A stretch of DNA of 64,000 nucleotides from Bombardia bombarda (lineage: Eukaryota > Ascomycota > Sordariomycetes > Sordariales > Lasiosphaeriaceae), in contig JAULSR010000002.1 of the NCBI GenBank assembly GCA_030512295.1, forward strand, positions 2,852,001 through 2,916,000, read 5' to 3'. The translations under genes were made by a program, and so were the position numbers. Numbering within the stretch: position 1 is the first letter of the stretch; every line of letters starts with the position of its first letter. Under the pieces are notes generated by a model. That model made no database searches and was not told where the DNA came from. It saw only the letters and a program-made list of their open reading frames with translations. Of this stretch, positions 12,164-22,808 are shown one piece after another.

Positions 12164-13186
12164 GTTGGTGGGTGGGTGGTGAGAAGGAGGGAGGGAAGGG
12201 AGGAAATGGGAGGGAGTGGATATGATTGTGATGAATGGAGGAGAAGAAAAGGTAGGGAGGGAATATAATGACGGAAAGAAAGAAGAGAAAGGAAGAGGTG
12301 GATGCGGATTCCTCTTGGAAAGCATGAAGGAGCGAAAGTTGATGATGACTTTTACTCGGGCTTTGGCTTCTTTTCTTTTTGCTTGTCCTGGGGGAGAATG
12401 GATGGATGGGTGGGTGGTATTAATGGACGAGAAAGTGGTGGAATGATTTTGCCCCCTTGCCCTCCTCCCTAGTTGTTGTTCTATCCAGACTGCAACATAT
12501 GATGAACACAACACACAACCCGATTCAAGTTCGTAGAGTATGATGATGAGGTATCATCGGGTAGATACCACTAGCATTAGCCAGCCCTTAATAGGTAGAT
12601 TTCCTAAAGCTGGCGGGCAGGATTGCAGTAGATAGTCAGCTGTAGGATAAAAACAACGCGTGGTGTATAGATACATCAGCCGTTCTTCAGTATGTATGTT
12701 CCTTCTTACCACGATCGCTAGATGTGAGCCTGTTGTTTATGTGAGATATGGGTGTATTATATGTCCATAGGGATGGTTATATACCATGTATTTTACGACA
12801 GGCAGATGGTAAGCTGCCTTGTTCAAAGTCAGAATGTCATTACTACATAATCCATAATGTCACCCTTCCATGTCTTTTTCATGGTAAAACACGCGCCGAA
12901 GTGCAAATACACAAGGGGAAAAAAAGATTGAATCTTGAAGGAAGTATTATCAAACCCTGAAAGCTAAGAGGATTTAACAAAGTAAAAAAGACAATGAAAC
13001 CGATCCTGAAAGCGAATGAAACTGAACATGAAGGACGTTCAAACCAGAAAAGGACACAGCAGTAAATGAAATACATAACAGTCAGCACTAGAGCAAAAAG
13101 ATAATTAAATCAGAATGCAGTCATATATGTATGCAAAATACAAAAGATCAAAAAGAAAGCACCTGCTTATTGTGCGTCGGGAATTG
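12164..13186. other. intergenic: NUP145 3' region to tRNA-Lys
   Basis: G/A-rich 3' flank of NUP145, then A/T-rich sequence. No credible ORF is seen. The minus-strand T5 at 13150-13154 probably ends transcription of the tRNA. Confidence 0.5.
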
Positions 13187-13297
13187 AGCCCGACGTGGGG
13201 GTCGAACCCACAACCTTGAGATTGTTCAGAGTCTGAAGAAGATGTGCATCTTACTCGTATTAAGAGTCTCACGCTCTACCGATTGAGCTAGCCGGGC
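13187..13297 (-). tRNA. tRNA-Lys(CTT) with a 38-nt intron
   Basis: Read on the minus strand, the 7-bp acceptor stem GCCCGGC / GTCGGGC (two G-U pairs) encloses an A box (TAGCTCAATCGG) and a B box (GGTTCGACCC). The anticodon arm is TGAGA-CTCTTA...A-TCTCA with anticodon CTT. A 38-nt intron lies after position 37, the canonical place. The discriminator is T at 13187; CCA is not encoded. A T5 run about 33 bases downstream is a likely Pol III terminator. Confidence 0.93.
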
Positions 13298-14261
13298 GGA
13301 TGCTGTGATGCTTTTTGATGAAAGTGTGGGTTGCTGTTTAGGCTTATGGGGAAGAGGAAGAGAAGGAGAAGGAGAAAGAGCTTGAGTCGTGAAGTGGAAC
13401 TGTGGTGTTTTACTTTGTGGAGATAATGATATACTTTAATGATATGGGCAAGGATCGGGTTGATAGCTTGATTGTTTGTTCGACTGATTTATGGTTAAAC
13501 TTCAAGTCTAAGTTCTACGCTTCTTACTCTTAAAGTGCGCCTTGCTTTTGGTTCTGTTTCTGGCATGGAAGGGAGGGTGGTGGAAAGTTTTGACAAGGCA
13601 TTAACCTTATCGTTTGGTAAGAGCTCCTGCAAGTGTTTGTGCTTCTACCTTAGTGGAAGGTCTTGACGAAGAGAGGTAACTTGACCACTGAGGCAACAGC
13701 TTGCCTGGGATGTCTTTACTGAGTTCATATGTTGTGTTAGTTGTCTTTCAGACTGAAGTATGGTCCCTAAGTCTTCACACGACGGAAACGTTGATATGAT
13801 ACACCCCCGCCCAAAGAAACCAGCAAGAAGGACCATACCACTACAGTTAAACCATTCATTATATCAATACACGTTAATAAACTTAGATCTGCGTCCCATA
13901 CGCGTACATTGAACCCATGGTGAAATAACAGCAGTCTAGTCCCCTAGCCCTACCCACCAAGCCGAAGTCCGCCTGATTCGCCTTGTTCTCAAAAGCGCTG
14001 TCAACATACAAACTTGCCAGGCGCCTGTCTGGTTTCCATCCCATCCAGTAGTATTCTACCATATCCTGTCCTGCCCCGTCCTGCGCCAAGCAATGGTATC
14101 TTCGAGATAAAAAAAAAAGAAAACACACTACCTACCTTCCTCTATTCTTCCCCTTCATAACACATATTGACCAAAAGGAGGGAAAAGAAAGGATATCCTT
14201 CTCCCAACCCAATCCCTTTTCAACACCCACATAAAGAAAAAAAGAGATCAGTGATGAGTGA
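13298..14261. other. intergenic between tRNA-Lys and the four-span gene
   Basis: AT-rich, with only short ORFs that lack recognisable features. Nothing further could be supported. Confidence 0.45.
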
Positions 14262-15724
14262 TCAATATCTCCCCGAATCCTTCATATCCTGCGCCCTCGT
14301 CTCCCCCTTCACATACTCGCTCAGCCGCATGTCGTTGCTCTCCAAGCCGTGCCCCACCATATGATTCCTATTAGGTTCATACGGTGGCAGCATAGGCTCT
14401 GAGGACCGCATGCCGTCCGACACCAGGGCGGACTCGGCCGTCTGCTCCACCTCCAGTAGCATAGGCATCTGTTGCTGTTGCTGCTGCTGCTGCTCCTCCC
14501 TCTGCTGGCGATAGCGATGTTGCATGCCGTCGGCGACCAGGGCGGCCTCGGCAGCGCCGTTGTCGCCTTCCTCGTCCAGCGGGACAGGCACGAAACCCCC
14601 TCCTGTTTGGTGGTGGTGTCCCATCCCCATGTTCATACTGATACCTAGCCTATTGGACATGCTGCTGGGACTCATCATTGGCGGTAGGTTCGCGGGTCTT
14701 AGGGGAGTGGTGGCAATGAGTACTGCTGCTGCTCCTGGCCCGCTACGGGCCGGCGAGAAGGGATGGTGTTCATGCTGTTGTTGCGATAGGGATTCACGGC
14801 TGGGCCTAGGCCACGCTGCGGTGCCGTCGCCGTCGCGGCTGTCATGGTGCTGCGGACTGACGTATTGCGCGTGATGATGCCTTCGCTTGGGGGTGGTGGC
14901 GGCGGCGGCCTGGCTGCCCCTAATCTTGTCGTGGTGGCGGCGGCGGACTCCATGAGTGGGGACGAGGATTCCGATTTCTTCTCGCTGGCCTCTTCCATGG
15001 CTCGGGCAAGGGCATCTGAGACTTCATTGAAGCGGGAGATTTTGGTGTAATAGTTCTCGCCGACGCGTAGGACGGTGAAGACGATGGTGTGGATGTATGA
15101 GAAGCTATAAGGGGGGGTCAGTTCGTCCGTGACTATGTATGAGAGGGCTGGGGGAATAAGGCGTAAGTGAGTACGGACATGAGACCAATGGAGATGAAAA
15201 AAAAGGAGCGCTCAAAGGCGCAAAGATGGTCGAGTTGGCCGTGATGGCCCGCACCTTCGTCGCTGAAGCCGAGGGTTGTGAAGTCGGGGGGCGGAGGAGA
15301 ATCTGAATAAAGCGTGTGAGTGATAAAATTCTACTTCGGTATCCGAATCAAGATAAGACAGAGTCAAGGTGAGGTACCTACCTGGCGACGTCAAACCACT
15401 ACAGTGTCTCGGAAGGCCAGCCTGGGAAAGCAGGCAAATAATAGTAAGATCTAATCCGATGAAGAGCACGTCAGATGCTACAAAGAAGGCGAGCCACCCC
15501 GTCTTTTTGGACCGCTCGCCCGTGTGCTGGACCCAGATGGCAAGAGTGCTGTACAAGAAAGTGATGACGATCAAAAGCTCAAGAATGACCATGGTCTCCG
15601 AGAGACCTATGTGTTTTGTGGAGATGAAGGCAAACAGGAAGCCATTCAGGACGGCTGAGGTCAGCGACCCCAGCAGTTGGAAGGTGCGGAAGAGGACGAG
15701 CCATGACGACAGTTCCCATGCCAT
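14262..15724 (-). CDS. four-membrane-span (MARVEL-like) fungal protein, copy A
   Basis: Function is unknown. It shares the plan of fungal MARVEL-like proteins: four hydrophobic spans and a long cytosolic tail. Likely exons are 15382-15724, 15186-15302, 14724-15132 and 14262-14670, giving about 425 residues. Exon 1 holds three spans; the fourth is split over exons 2 and 3 near SYIHTIVFTVLR. The tail has a run of seven prolines, a Q8-9 tract and the motif ALV(A/S)DGM twice. The ATG at 15724 was chosen because it directly precedes span 1; an in-frame ATG at 15856 would add a signal-like leader (MFHFPLCLLLFVCLVPICL). The exon 2/3 join is doubtful: the frame-keeping donor is weak (GTCTCA), and the intron position shared with copy B would be off by one base. 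The last intron (53 nt) could also be a one-base frameshift. Confidence 0.7.
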
Positions 15725-17688
15725 TGCTGCTGTGGTTGCTTGGCTTTGGCTTGGGCCGACTTCCACGCGTCCCGAATACGGGCGTGGGTGTGAGGCAGAC
15801 AAGCAGATGGGGACAAGACAGACAAAAAGTAGAAGACAGAGAGGAAAGTGGAACAAGGATGAGGGAGCGAGCTGTGGTGTTTTGACTGAGCTCCGAACAA
15901 CTGCTGGGACTAGAACTACACTATAGAGCTGGAATCAGGACCCAGGTCGATAATGGACGGCGGTGGTGGTGGGCACAAATGTGGTGGGAGCGAGACAAGA
16001 GACAAATCAAACCCCACAGAGACCGCTGCTGGATGGCAGAGCTGAGAAAAAGGAGTAGTGCCAGAGAGGCAGGATAGTGCCAAAGGCATGGAGGCTGTGC
16101 TGCTTTCTTGTGCCTTGTTCTACACTACTTTACCTCTACCTGACACTTAGTACTGGTGTATCGTATCTCGTGTATCCAGGTATCTGCGCTTTGCAGTCAC
16201 TATTAGTTACATGACATGCACGTCCCATTGCACAGGGTAAGCGCAGGCTGCTGTTCCTTGTCCATCGGAGCCATCCGAACGACTTGAACGGAAGCCCGAG
16301 TGGATCTGCAAGAGGAGGGGGACTCGGCAGCGCGCTTTTATTCGATTCGTGATCCGTGATTCGCGACCGACCAACTGATCATAACTGCAAGCAGCTTTGC
16401 GAACCTGATCCTGGGAGAATCGCGAAACTTCCATTTCGTTAGTCCCGTCCTGTCCAGTTGACTGTTGTCAACTTGTCACTGACTGGCGAGCAAATTCCGA
16501 TGTCGTGCCGCGCCGCTTGTGCGCACTGAACACAATCGAGACACCCCAACAATGCTGTTGTGTGCGCTGTCATCATCTTGGTCTGTGGTCTGTGGTCTGT
16601 AGTTTTGGGGGGGCAGAGAGAGGGGTCTGGGATCTCTGTTATCCTGTAGAGTCTGGACGACAGGGAGATCGGGCAACATGGAAAGCTAGTGTGTAGGGAC
16701 ACAAGGTGTTGGGACGATCGCCCATCGACTTGCCCAGGTCGGGTTATAGACTAGGTAGTTCCGTCGTGCAGCAGTACCGTGTATTCAAATGCGAGTGCCC
16801 CGCCCCATACCCGACAAAAGGTAGTGGACGGTGGCCGGTTCCATCAAAGACAGCATCAGAGTGAGTCAAGGCAGCAGGCAGGGCTGTATCATCGCACCAC
16901 CACCGACTGCACGTCGATGGAATGTCAGACGGCCGGTACTCAACAGATGAAGAACGTGGAGGGCAAGGAAGGAGGGGGGCATGGAGCCTTCATTCAGGGC
17001 GTATGTTGAGGACGGCAGGGCGGCAGGCCAGGCACCAACCATGCGTGATTCCATGTCGTGATTCGTGATTCGAGGTTTGAGGGGTGCCCATTTCAATTTC
17101 TGTGCCCATTTTCCATGTTTGTAAATCTGTGCTATGCTGTGCTGTGCATCGCTGCTGCTGCTGCTGCTGCTGCAACTCCTTCTTTCCTCTGATCGAATCG
17201 CTCTTTCCCTTCCCGCCAAACCGAGCGAGCGACGCGTAATCGGCAGCCACGGAAAGAGGAGTGGGAGGTTCTGACGGGGGGGGCACAGCCTCAGGCCTTA
17301 TACGGGATTCCAGTGGACAAGGGGTAGTCGGGGGGCTTAAAGGGCGAGCTAGTGTGGCCCCCATGGCTTCTGATTGGCGAAACGTGCGCCTCTCATCAGA
17401 TGCACCTGACAACTGCCCGGCCCCGAACAGAGATGAGGGAGGGAAAGAGCGGTTGGACACCTTGGGGGTCCAGGTCAATTAACACTTAACAGATTGAAAC
17501 GAAGAACTATCATGAACCGGTTGCTCCTTCCATTTTGATTTGTATCCACATCCCAGCTTCCTTGTGTCTTGGAGCCAGTTTGTGACTTTGTGTTCTGTGA
17601 TTTGAGCCTCTTTTCCTCTTTTATCGACAGGACACAACTCTTTCAGGCCTCATTCCGGGTCCTCTTAGTTCCACACTGTTGGTCAAAC
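15725..17688. promoter_or_regulatory. 2-kb divergent intergenic region between the four-span paralogues
   Basis: The two paralogues are transcribed away from each other from this stretch, so it must hold both promoters. A (CTG)7-like repeat lies near 17152-17173. A 162-codon minus-strand ORF at 16990-17478 looks like low-complexity chance coding. No specific binding site could be assigned. Confidence 0.45.
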
Positions 17689-18868
17689 ATGCATGTAATC
17701 ATGCGTCTCAACAGCTTAAGCACCTGGATGGCTACTCGCAGAGCTGCCAGAAGAGCCAGAGATGCCGAAAAGGTCGACGACGAAGAGTCGACGAAGCGGC
17801 GGAATGGACTTGACATGTTTGCGGCCACCGTCCGTCTCTGGCTATGGCTCTTATCATTGCATATATGTGCTTCGTTTGCCTTTTTCGCTCACAACCATGA
17901 CCGACACGGAAACAGACAAGGCCGGGTGATAGGGGCGCTGGTATGTCTCTTCCTCATAGGCCCCTCGCGGGCAGCTGTTAGTCTTGCTTAATGGTAATGT
18001 ACTTACTCGCTCTAGAACTTTGTCGCATTCACATACCATACTGCCATCCTCGTTTCCGCCTGTATTAAGCTACGCAAGAGGTTCAGGTCGGCGGCATGGC
18101 GCTTCTTTTCCGTGGCCACCATTACTGGTGATCTCTTCTTCATCGGCCTCGCCATCGCACTCATGACCGCCTTGGCCATGGCCGGAGCACTGGCTCCCTG
18201 CCACGAGGGCCCGAGGGCAAGCTGTAAGTTTAACTGAATCGAGAGACACTGGGACCTATTCTTTGCTCACATGTTCTGTACAGTTATTGCAAATCACGAT
18301 ATGCTTCGCCGGCATTTTGGCGGCCCCAGACATCACCGTGGCTTCTTCAATACAGACAACATGGATGGCCCTGACCCTGAATGTGTTCTTCCAAAGACGA
18401 TTTACTTGTCATGCGTCGTTGCCATGTGAGTACACTGCTGTCCGGGCGTTTTGTACCATATACTTACCTATTGCTAGATTCTCGTACATCCTTTCGGTAG
18501 TCCTCACGGTCCTGCAGCTACAACGGTACAAGAAGCCTCAAGAGGACTATGTTGAGGAGGCAATGTTAGAAGCCTCTGGCTCCAGCGCCCACTTGCACCA
18601 TCAGTGTGTGGAAGCCATCATGGCGATGCAAAATGAGCAAAACCAGAGGCTTTCACATGAGGAACTTGGCCAGGTCGCAGTATACCAACTGGGTCGCTCA
18701 AGTTTCTCATCCGACCGATCCCTCAGCATAAAAGGACGTTGCTCGCAGGAAACCACAACATCATCTGTCGTCCGTTACGATTCCCTGGTCACGGATGGTT
18801 TCCGTCCAACTGGGGAGCCTCCAGCTTATAGCAGCCGGCCATCGAGCCTTCACAAAGAATCGACATGA
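17689..18868 (+). CDS. four-membrane-span (MARVEL-like) fungal protein, copy B
   Basis: Function is unknown. Exons 17689-17940, 18016-18223, 18284-18425 and 18478-18868 all have good GT-AG sites and join in frame into 330 residues. The N-terminus is short and basic. Four hydrophobic spans follow, the last two being DLFFIGLAIALMTALAMAG and CVVAIFSYILSVVLTVL, and then a roughly 130-residue polar tail. The third span and loop match copy A: (A/G)W-x-FF, D-x-LFIGL, AG-x-L/P-x-C. The two introns flanking the extracellular loop sit at the same places as in copy A, the first in phase 1 and the second just before FSYI in phase 2. An extra first intron is present only here. The two genes are therefore probably old duplicates. 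The start could also be the in-frame ATG at 17701. Confidence 0.75.
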
Positions 18869-19100
18869 ACACCTACTACTGGGAGGGAGCAGCATACGCA
18901 AGGGGGGATACATAACAGCTGATAATGTTTTAATGCTGGGTTTGAGTGAAACTTTGCTGCTGGTAAAGACGCTTCGAGAAGACATCAAATCCTCCCGACA
19001 TCTGGTCCGACTAGCAAAGAAGGCGATGGTGATGCGCATCACCTGGCGTTTGGGTAGGTAGATCAAGCCAGAGAATAGGGTTCTATCTGCCCGGTGGTGC

Positions 19101-19919
19101 TCAAGTGCTGGGCTCCTCGCACGCCTCTTTCGGCCATTGCAAGACCCACCCAGTCACAGTCTTGCGGATATCCTCGTCGCCTGGGTCATTCTCAAACAGA
19201 GGTCGCTCAGTCTTCAGTTCCAAGATCTTTTCCACGGTAAAGCCCCGCTCGCGCGCCACATCGAAAAATGCCAGGTCCTTGTGCTGCAGCCACGGACGAT
19301 AGGAAGTAAAGACGACAAAGGCCTTGCTGTCCCTTGACTTGCGCATCGTCATCTCTATGGACTTGACGAGATTTCCGTGCTCGGAATGGCGGAAGAGCAG
19401 GTCTGCTAGGATGATAACGTCAAACTTATCAGTCTTTTTGTCGCCGCCGGTCTGACCTTCAAGGCCAGAGGACAAGTGGGCAAGCAGCGGTTCTGGGTCG
19501 GCACCCCAGACGTAGCCGTCGGCGACAATGGGCATGTCTTTCTGATCGAGAAGCTCACAACCCCATATGTTCTTCCACATGGTGTCAACGATCTCCGGGT
19601 CTGGGTAGTCTGTAACAACAACTCTTTTTGCGCCGACTGCAGCAGCGACAATGCTGGGGAGTCCGGCGGCGGCACCGAGCTCGAGCACAGTGCGTCCTTG
19701 AACCTCATCGGGATGGTCCTGGAAGTAGTCGGCAACCACGCGGGAGCCATTCCAGAGATGGTGGGCCTCGGTTGAGCTGTGGCCCACGAGGTGCAACGTG
19801 ATGGGGGCGCCTGTCTTGGTGGTGTAGGTCTGGAAAGTCGGGGGCGGCGTTGGCGGGTAAAAGTCAGCGGGGTCCTCGAAGAGACCGCCCGTCTCATCCT
19901 CATGCTCCGAGTCTGACAT
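19101..19919 (-). CDS. EFM7: EFM7-type protein N-methyltransferase (nicotinamide N-methyltransferase-like)
   Basis: EFM7 is a cytosolic SAM-dependent methyltransferase that modifies the N-terminus and adjacent lysine of translation elongation factor eEF1A. This single-exon gene encodes 272 residues, the usual family size. The seven-beta-strand fold shows as motif I (ELGAAAGLPSIVAAAVGA, about residues 88-105), an acidic end of strand 2 (VVVTDYPD) and a later FDVIILADLLFRHSEH. The acidic N-terminus (LFEDPADFYPPTPPPTF) is typical of this subfamily. The start is the ATG at 19919, which opens this conserved part; the frame upstream is K/R-rich leader. Assignment rests on family resemblance; the target in this fungus is inferred. 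Confidence 0.85.
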   Translation of the reverse strand: MSDSEHEDETGGLFEDPADFYPPTPPPTFQTYTTKTGAPITLHLVGHSSTEAHHLWNGSRVVADYFQDHPDEVQGRTVLELGAAAGLPSIVAAAVGAKRVVVTDYPDPEIVDTMWKNIWGCELLDQKDMPIVADGYVWGADPEPLLAHLSSGLEGQTGGDKKTDKFDVIILADLLFRHSEHGNLVKSIEMTMRKSRDSKAFVVFTSYRPWLQHKDLAFFDVARERGFTVEKILELKTERPLFENDPGDEDIRKTVTGWVLQWPKEACEEPST

Positions 19920-20769
19920 TTTTGTGTGTTTTTTTGCGGGTTCTTTGGTGAAGGCCCTTTTTCTTCTTTTGAGATTTCTTTGCCTCTGGCTTGCGCGTAA
20001 TAATTTATAAAATAAAAAAAGTCCCCTAGTAAGAGGAGGAGATGATAGCGAGTGGATAGAATAATATGCAAGAGTCAAAATGCAAATGGATGCCCCTCAA
20101 TTTTGAGCTTTTTGTGAGACAGATTGAAGATGAAAGCCCCAGAAAAAAACATCACACGTTATTGGCCAATCATGTGACCGACCACCTTCACAACTGCCAC
20201 GATAGATCAGCATTCGAGACCCTACGCAATTTTGCAATCACTCTAGATCCGCACATACCAGAGAGTCCAGAAGACATGTCGCACACTAAATATTTGCTTT
20301 GGCTGATACAAATCGCTGCATTGTAAAGATGGGAGAGTGTAAACGAGACGCTGTCGTTACAGGTCATTACACCCCTGCAAATATTTTGAAGAACACTCGA
20401 CGCTTGAACCCCACCCCCGCAACGCGTCAAGGGAAGAACAATTGGCGCCAAGAAAGAGACATCGGAAGGTTACTTCGTAGCGTCTGGAATGCTCGCCCGA
20501 ACACCATCAACATTTCATTCAACCTCCTAAACGTCATCCTTAATTCAAGACCAAGGGCAATTGAACAATTTTCTTGAGGTTATCCATCTCACAAGCAAAC
20601 GTTATTCCCTCCATAACCTGGGATCTTGAGTTTTCAGAGCACAGCCAAGAAAGCGCTTTGCAATCAACGGGGCGCATTCACACATTCAAGACTCTCTCAC
20701 TCACACGCTCTTATCTCATCGCCCACTACACTCACTAGGACTTCTCATCTGGGAGCTCTTTATCCGAGC
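19920..20769. promoter_or_regulatory. divergent intergenic region EFM7 / RS protein
   Basis: The two flanking genes point away from each other, so both promoters lie here. The sequence before 20770 is rich in C/A/T (CACTCACACGCTC...), as in many fungal leaders. No defined element was identified. Confidence 0.4.
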
Positions 20770-22161
20770 ATGACAACAGTCGCTGGTACCCGACAGTCCA
20801 GGACATCAGACGACATAGCATCACCGGCCATGAAACGGACGCGGTCAAGGTCGCCTCAGCCAGAGTCGCGTTCCACGCGCCCATACCGAAAGAGGTCGAG
20901 GTCAAGATCACCAATACGTTCGGAGCGCGAGGACGAGGACCGCAGAGCTCGCCACCGCCATCGCCACCACCACGATGATGACAATCGGCGGGGTGGAGAT
21001 AGGAACAAAAACGAGATAGACAAACCCAAAGAGCGCAGCCATAATGAACCCTCGTCCTCAAGACGGCACCACCACCATCACCGCCACCACCGTGATCATC
21101 ATGAGACCCACGCCGTCGCCGTTGACAATGGCAACGCCCGTCGGCGCTCAACAGAACGCAACCACTTTGCCCGGCGCGAGAGAAAGCCAGACAACGACAG
21201 CAAAACCGACGTGCCCGTCGAGCTTCCATTTGGCGCGCGCAAGCTCTCGTCACGCCACGACTTTGGCGTCTTCGAGCCGCTGCTCGGGCACTACCTGGAG
21301 CTGCACAAGTCGCTTGACTTGTCGGCGCTCGACGAGGCCGAGCTGCGCGGCCGCTGGAAGAGCTTCGTCGGCAAGTGGAACCGCGGCGAGCTGCCCGACG
21401 GCTGGTACGACCCGGAGCTGTTTGCGCGGGTAGCGCATGATGCTGCTGAGGACAGGGCAGAGGAGGAGAGGTTGAATCCGACGGCCGCGGTTGTTGCCAG
21501 GGAGTCCTCGGTTGATGATGATGATGATGAGGGTGGTGGTGACAGAGGAGGGGCGAAGAGACAAGAAGCTGGCGTGGCATCACCCCAGCAGCAACAACAA
21601 CAAAAAGAACCCAGAGCCAACAACGACGATAACTCAGATGACTCCGACTACGGCCCCTCCCTCCCTCCCTCCTCCCGCCCCGGCTTCAACACCACCCACT
21701 CCGCCACCCTCCCGCACCTCCAAGACCTCGCCCTCCGCCGCGAGCTCGACGACGAAGAGCGCGCCGCCGCCCTCGAGGACCTGCGCTTCGCGCGCCGCGC
21801 CGACCGCCGACAGCAAAAGGAGCAGCTGGACGAGCTGGTCCCGCGCGCCGACGCCGGCACGCGTGAGCGCAAGCTCGAGAAGCGCGCCGCCGTCAACGAC
21901 AAGATGCGCGCGTTCCGGGACCCGTCGCCCGGCGCGGCGGAGGTGCCCGAGAGTGAGTTACTGGGTGAGGGCGACGGCATTACGGAACATAAGCGCATGG
22001 TGGCGACGATGCAGCAAAAGGTGTCGGAGAGGCAGAGCAGGAGGGAGGAGGATAGAAGGGCCAAGGCGGCGGAGAGGGATGAGCGGATTCAGGCGTTTAG
22101 GGCGAGGGAGGAGAAGACGATTGAGACGTTGAAGGAGTTGGCGAGGAGGAGGTTTGGGTAG
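20770..22161 (+). CDS. RS/His-rich nuclear protein with C-terminal coiled region, function unknown
   Basis: Single exon, 463 residues. The first 150 are Arg/Ser dipeptides (RTRSRSP, KRSRSRSP) and His-rich tracts, as in splicing-associated proteins. A conserved-looking core follows at about 155-215: LPFGARKLSSRHDFGVFEPL, then a basic stretch GRWKSFVGKWNRGELPDGWY, which resembles the FV-x-x-WN-x-G-x-L-P-x-x-YY pattern of plant SCI1-like nuclear proteins. A GPSLPP motif (about 295) and a charged, probably coiled-coil C-terminus complete it. A role in RNA processing is inferred from composition only. The first ATG in the frame is used; the second (20830) is also possible. Confidence 0.75.
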   Translation: MTTVAGTRQSRTSDDIASPAMKRTRSRSPQPESRSTRPYRKRSRSRSPIRSEREDEDRRARHRHRHHHDDDNRRGGDRNKNEIDKPKERSHNEPSSSRRHHHHHRHHRDHHETHAVAVDNGNARRRSTERNHFARRERKPDNDSKTDVPVELPFGARKLSSRHDFGVFEPLLGHYLELHKSLDLSALDEAELRGRWKSFVGKWNRGELPDGWYDPELFARVAHDAAEDRAEEERLNPTAAVVARESSVDDDDDEGGGDRGGAKRQEAGVASPQQQQQQKEPRANNDDNSDDSDYGPSLPPSSRPGFNTTHSATLPHLQDLALRRELDDEERAAALEDLRFARRADRRQQKEQLDELVPRADAGTRERKLEKRAAVNDKMRAFRDPSPGAAEVPESELLGEGDGITEHKRMVATMQQKVSERQSRREEDRRAKAAERDERIQAFRAREEKTIETLKELARRRFG

Positions 22162-22808
22162 GGGGCGAGTGAGGGAAGGGGGGTTTGATATTACATTCAG
22201 GTTGTTATAGCATTCAATACATGCGTCATAAAAACTCAGTCGAACATGTCTGATGCAGTTTGTCAGAATCTATTCTATAGTAAGTACTAAGCACTTCCAT
22301 TCAGAACAAAATCCCCAAGTTACTGCAGCCTGATGTTGGTAGTTCTCAACCAGCAGCTTCATTGATTTTATTGGTAGCCTCTGGAATGGGTGTGCTGTTC
22401 TATACAGATGTGTGTGTTTACTAGGGAGGTAGACGCTCAGTGCTGTGGTCCCAACCCCCTATTCCCACGTCGGTACGCCAACTGATCGCAGTATCTGGCA
22501 TCAGCTAACAAATGGGCTCCCGAATCGAATCTGACGTTCGAATGGTAAAACAAAGCAAACCCGGACATGGCATGGTTAAGGTATTCAGGGGTTCTGCTTT
22601 ATGAGCTGCGGCCCTCTAGTCCGGAAAGGGAATGCAGCAGTGAACAAAGAAACGACATCGAAAGCAAATATTCATTCCAATCCACCCTTTGTCAGCTGTC
22701 AACACACAAATGGACCTTCTTAGCTTTCAATCTTATATTCATCCATCTCATTCATCACCCAACACCTCACCGCGGAGAACAGAGAGCGAAACAACAACAC
22801 CATCAACC
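22162..22808. other. intergenic
   Basis: No gene is seen. The frame of the downstream gene stays open upward to an earlier ATG at 22710, so the leader could be partly coding. Confidence 0.45.

Noticed and set aside
14671..14723. One-base frameshift in the four-span copy A tail
   Set aside because: A 53-nt GT-AG intron keeps the frame equally well, so it was not counted among the homopolymer breaks.
16990..17478. 162-codon minus-strand ORF with poly-Gln in the four-span divergent region
   Set aside because: Composition comes from a CTG repeat and Pro/Ser-rich chance coding; no domain or splice support.
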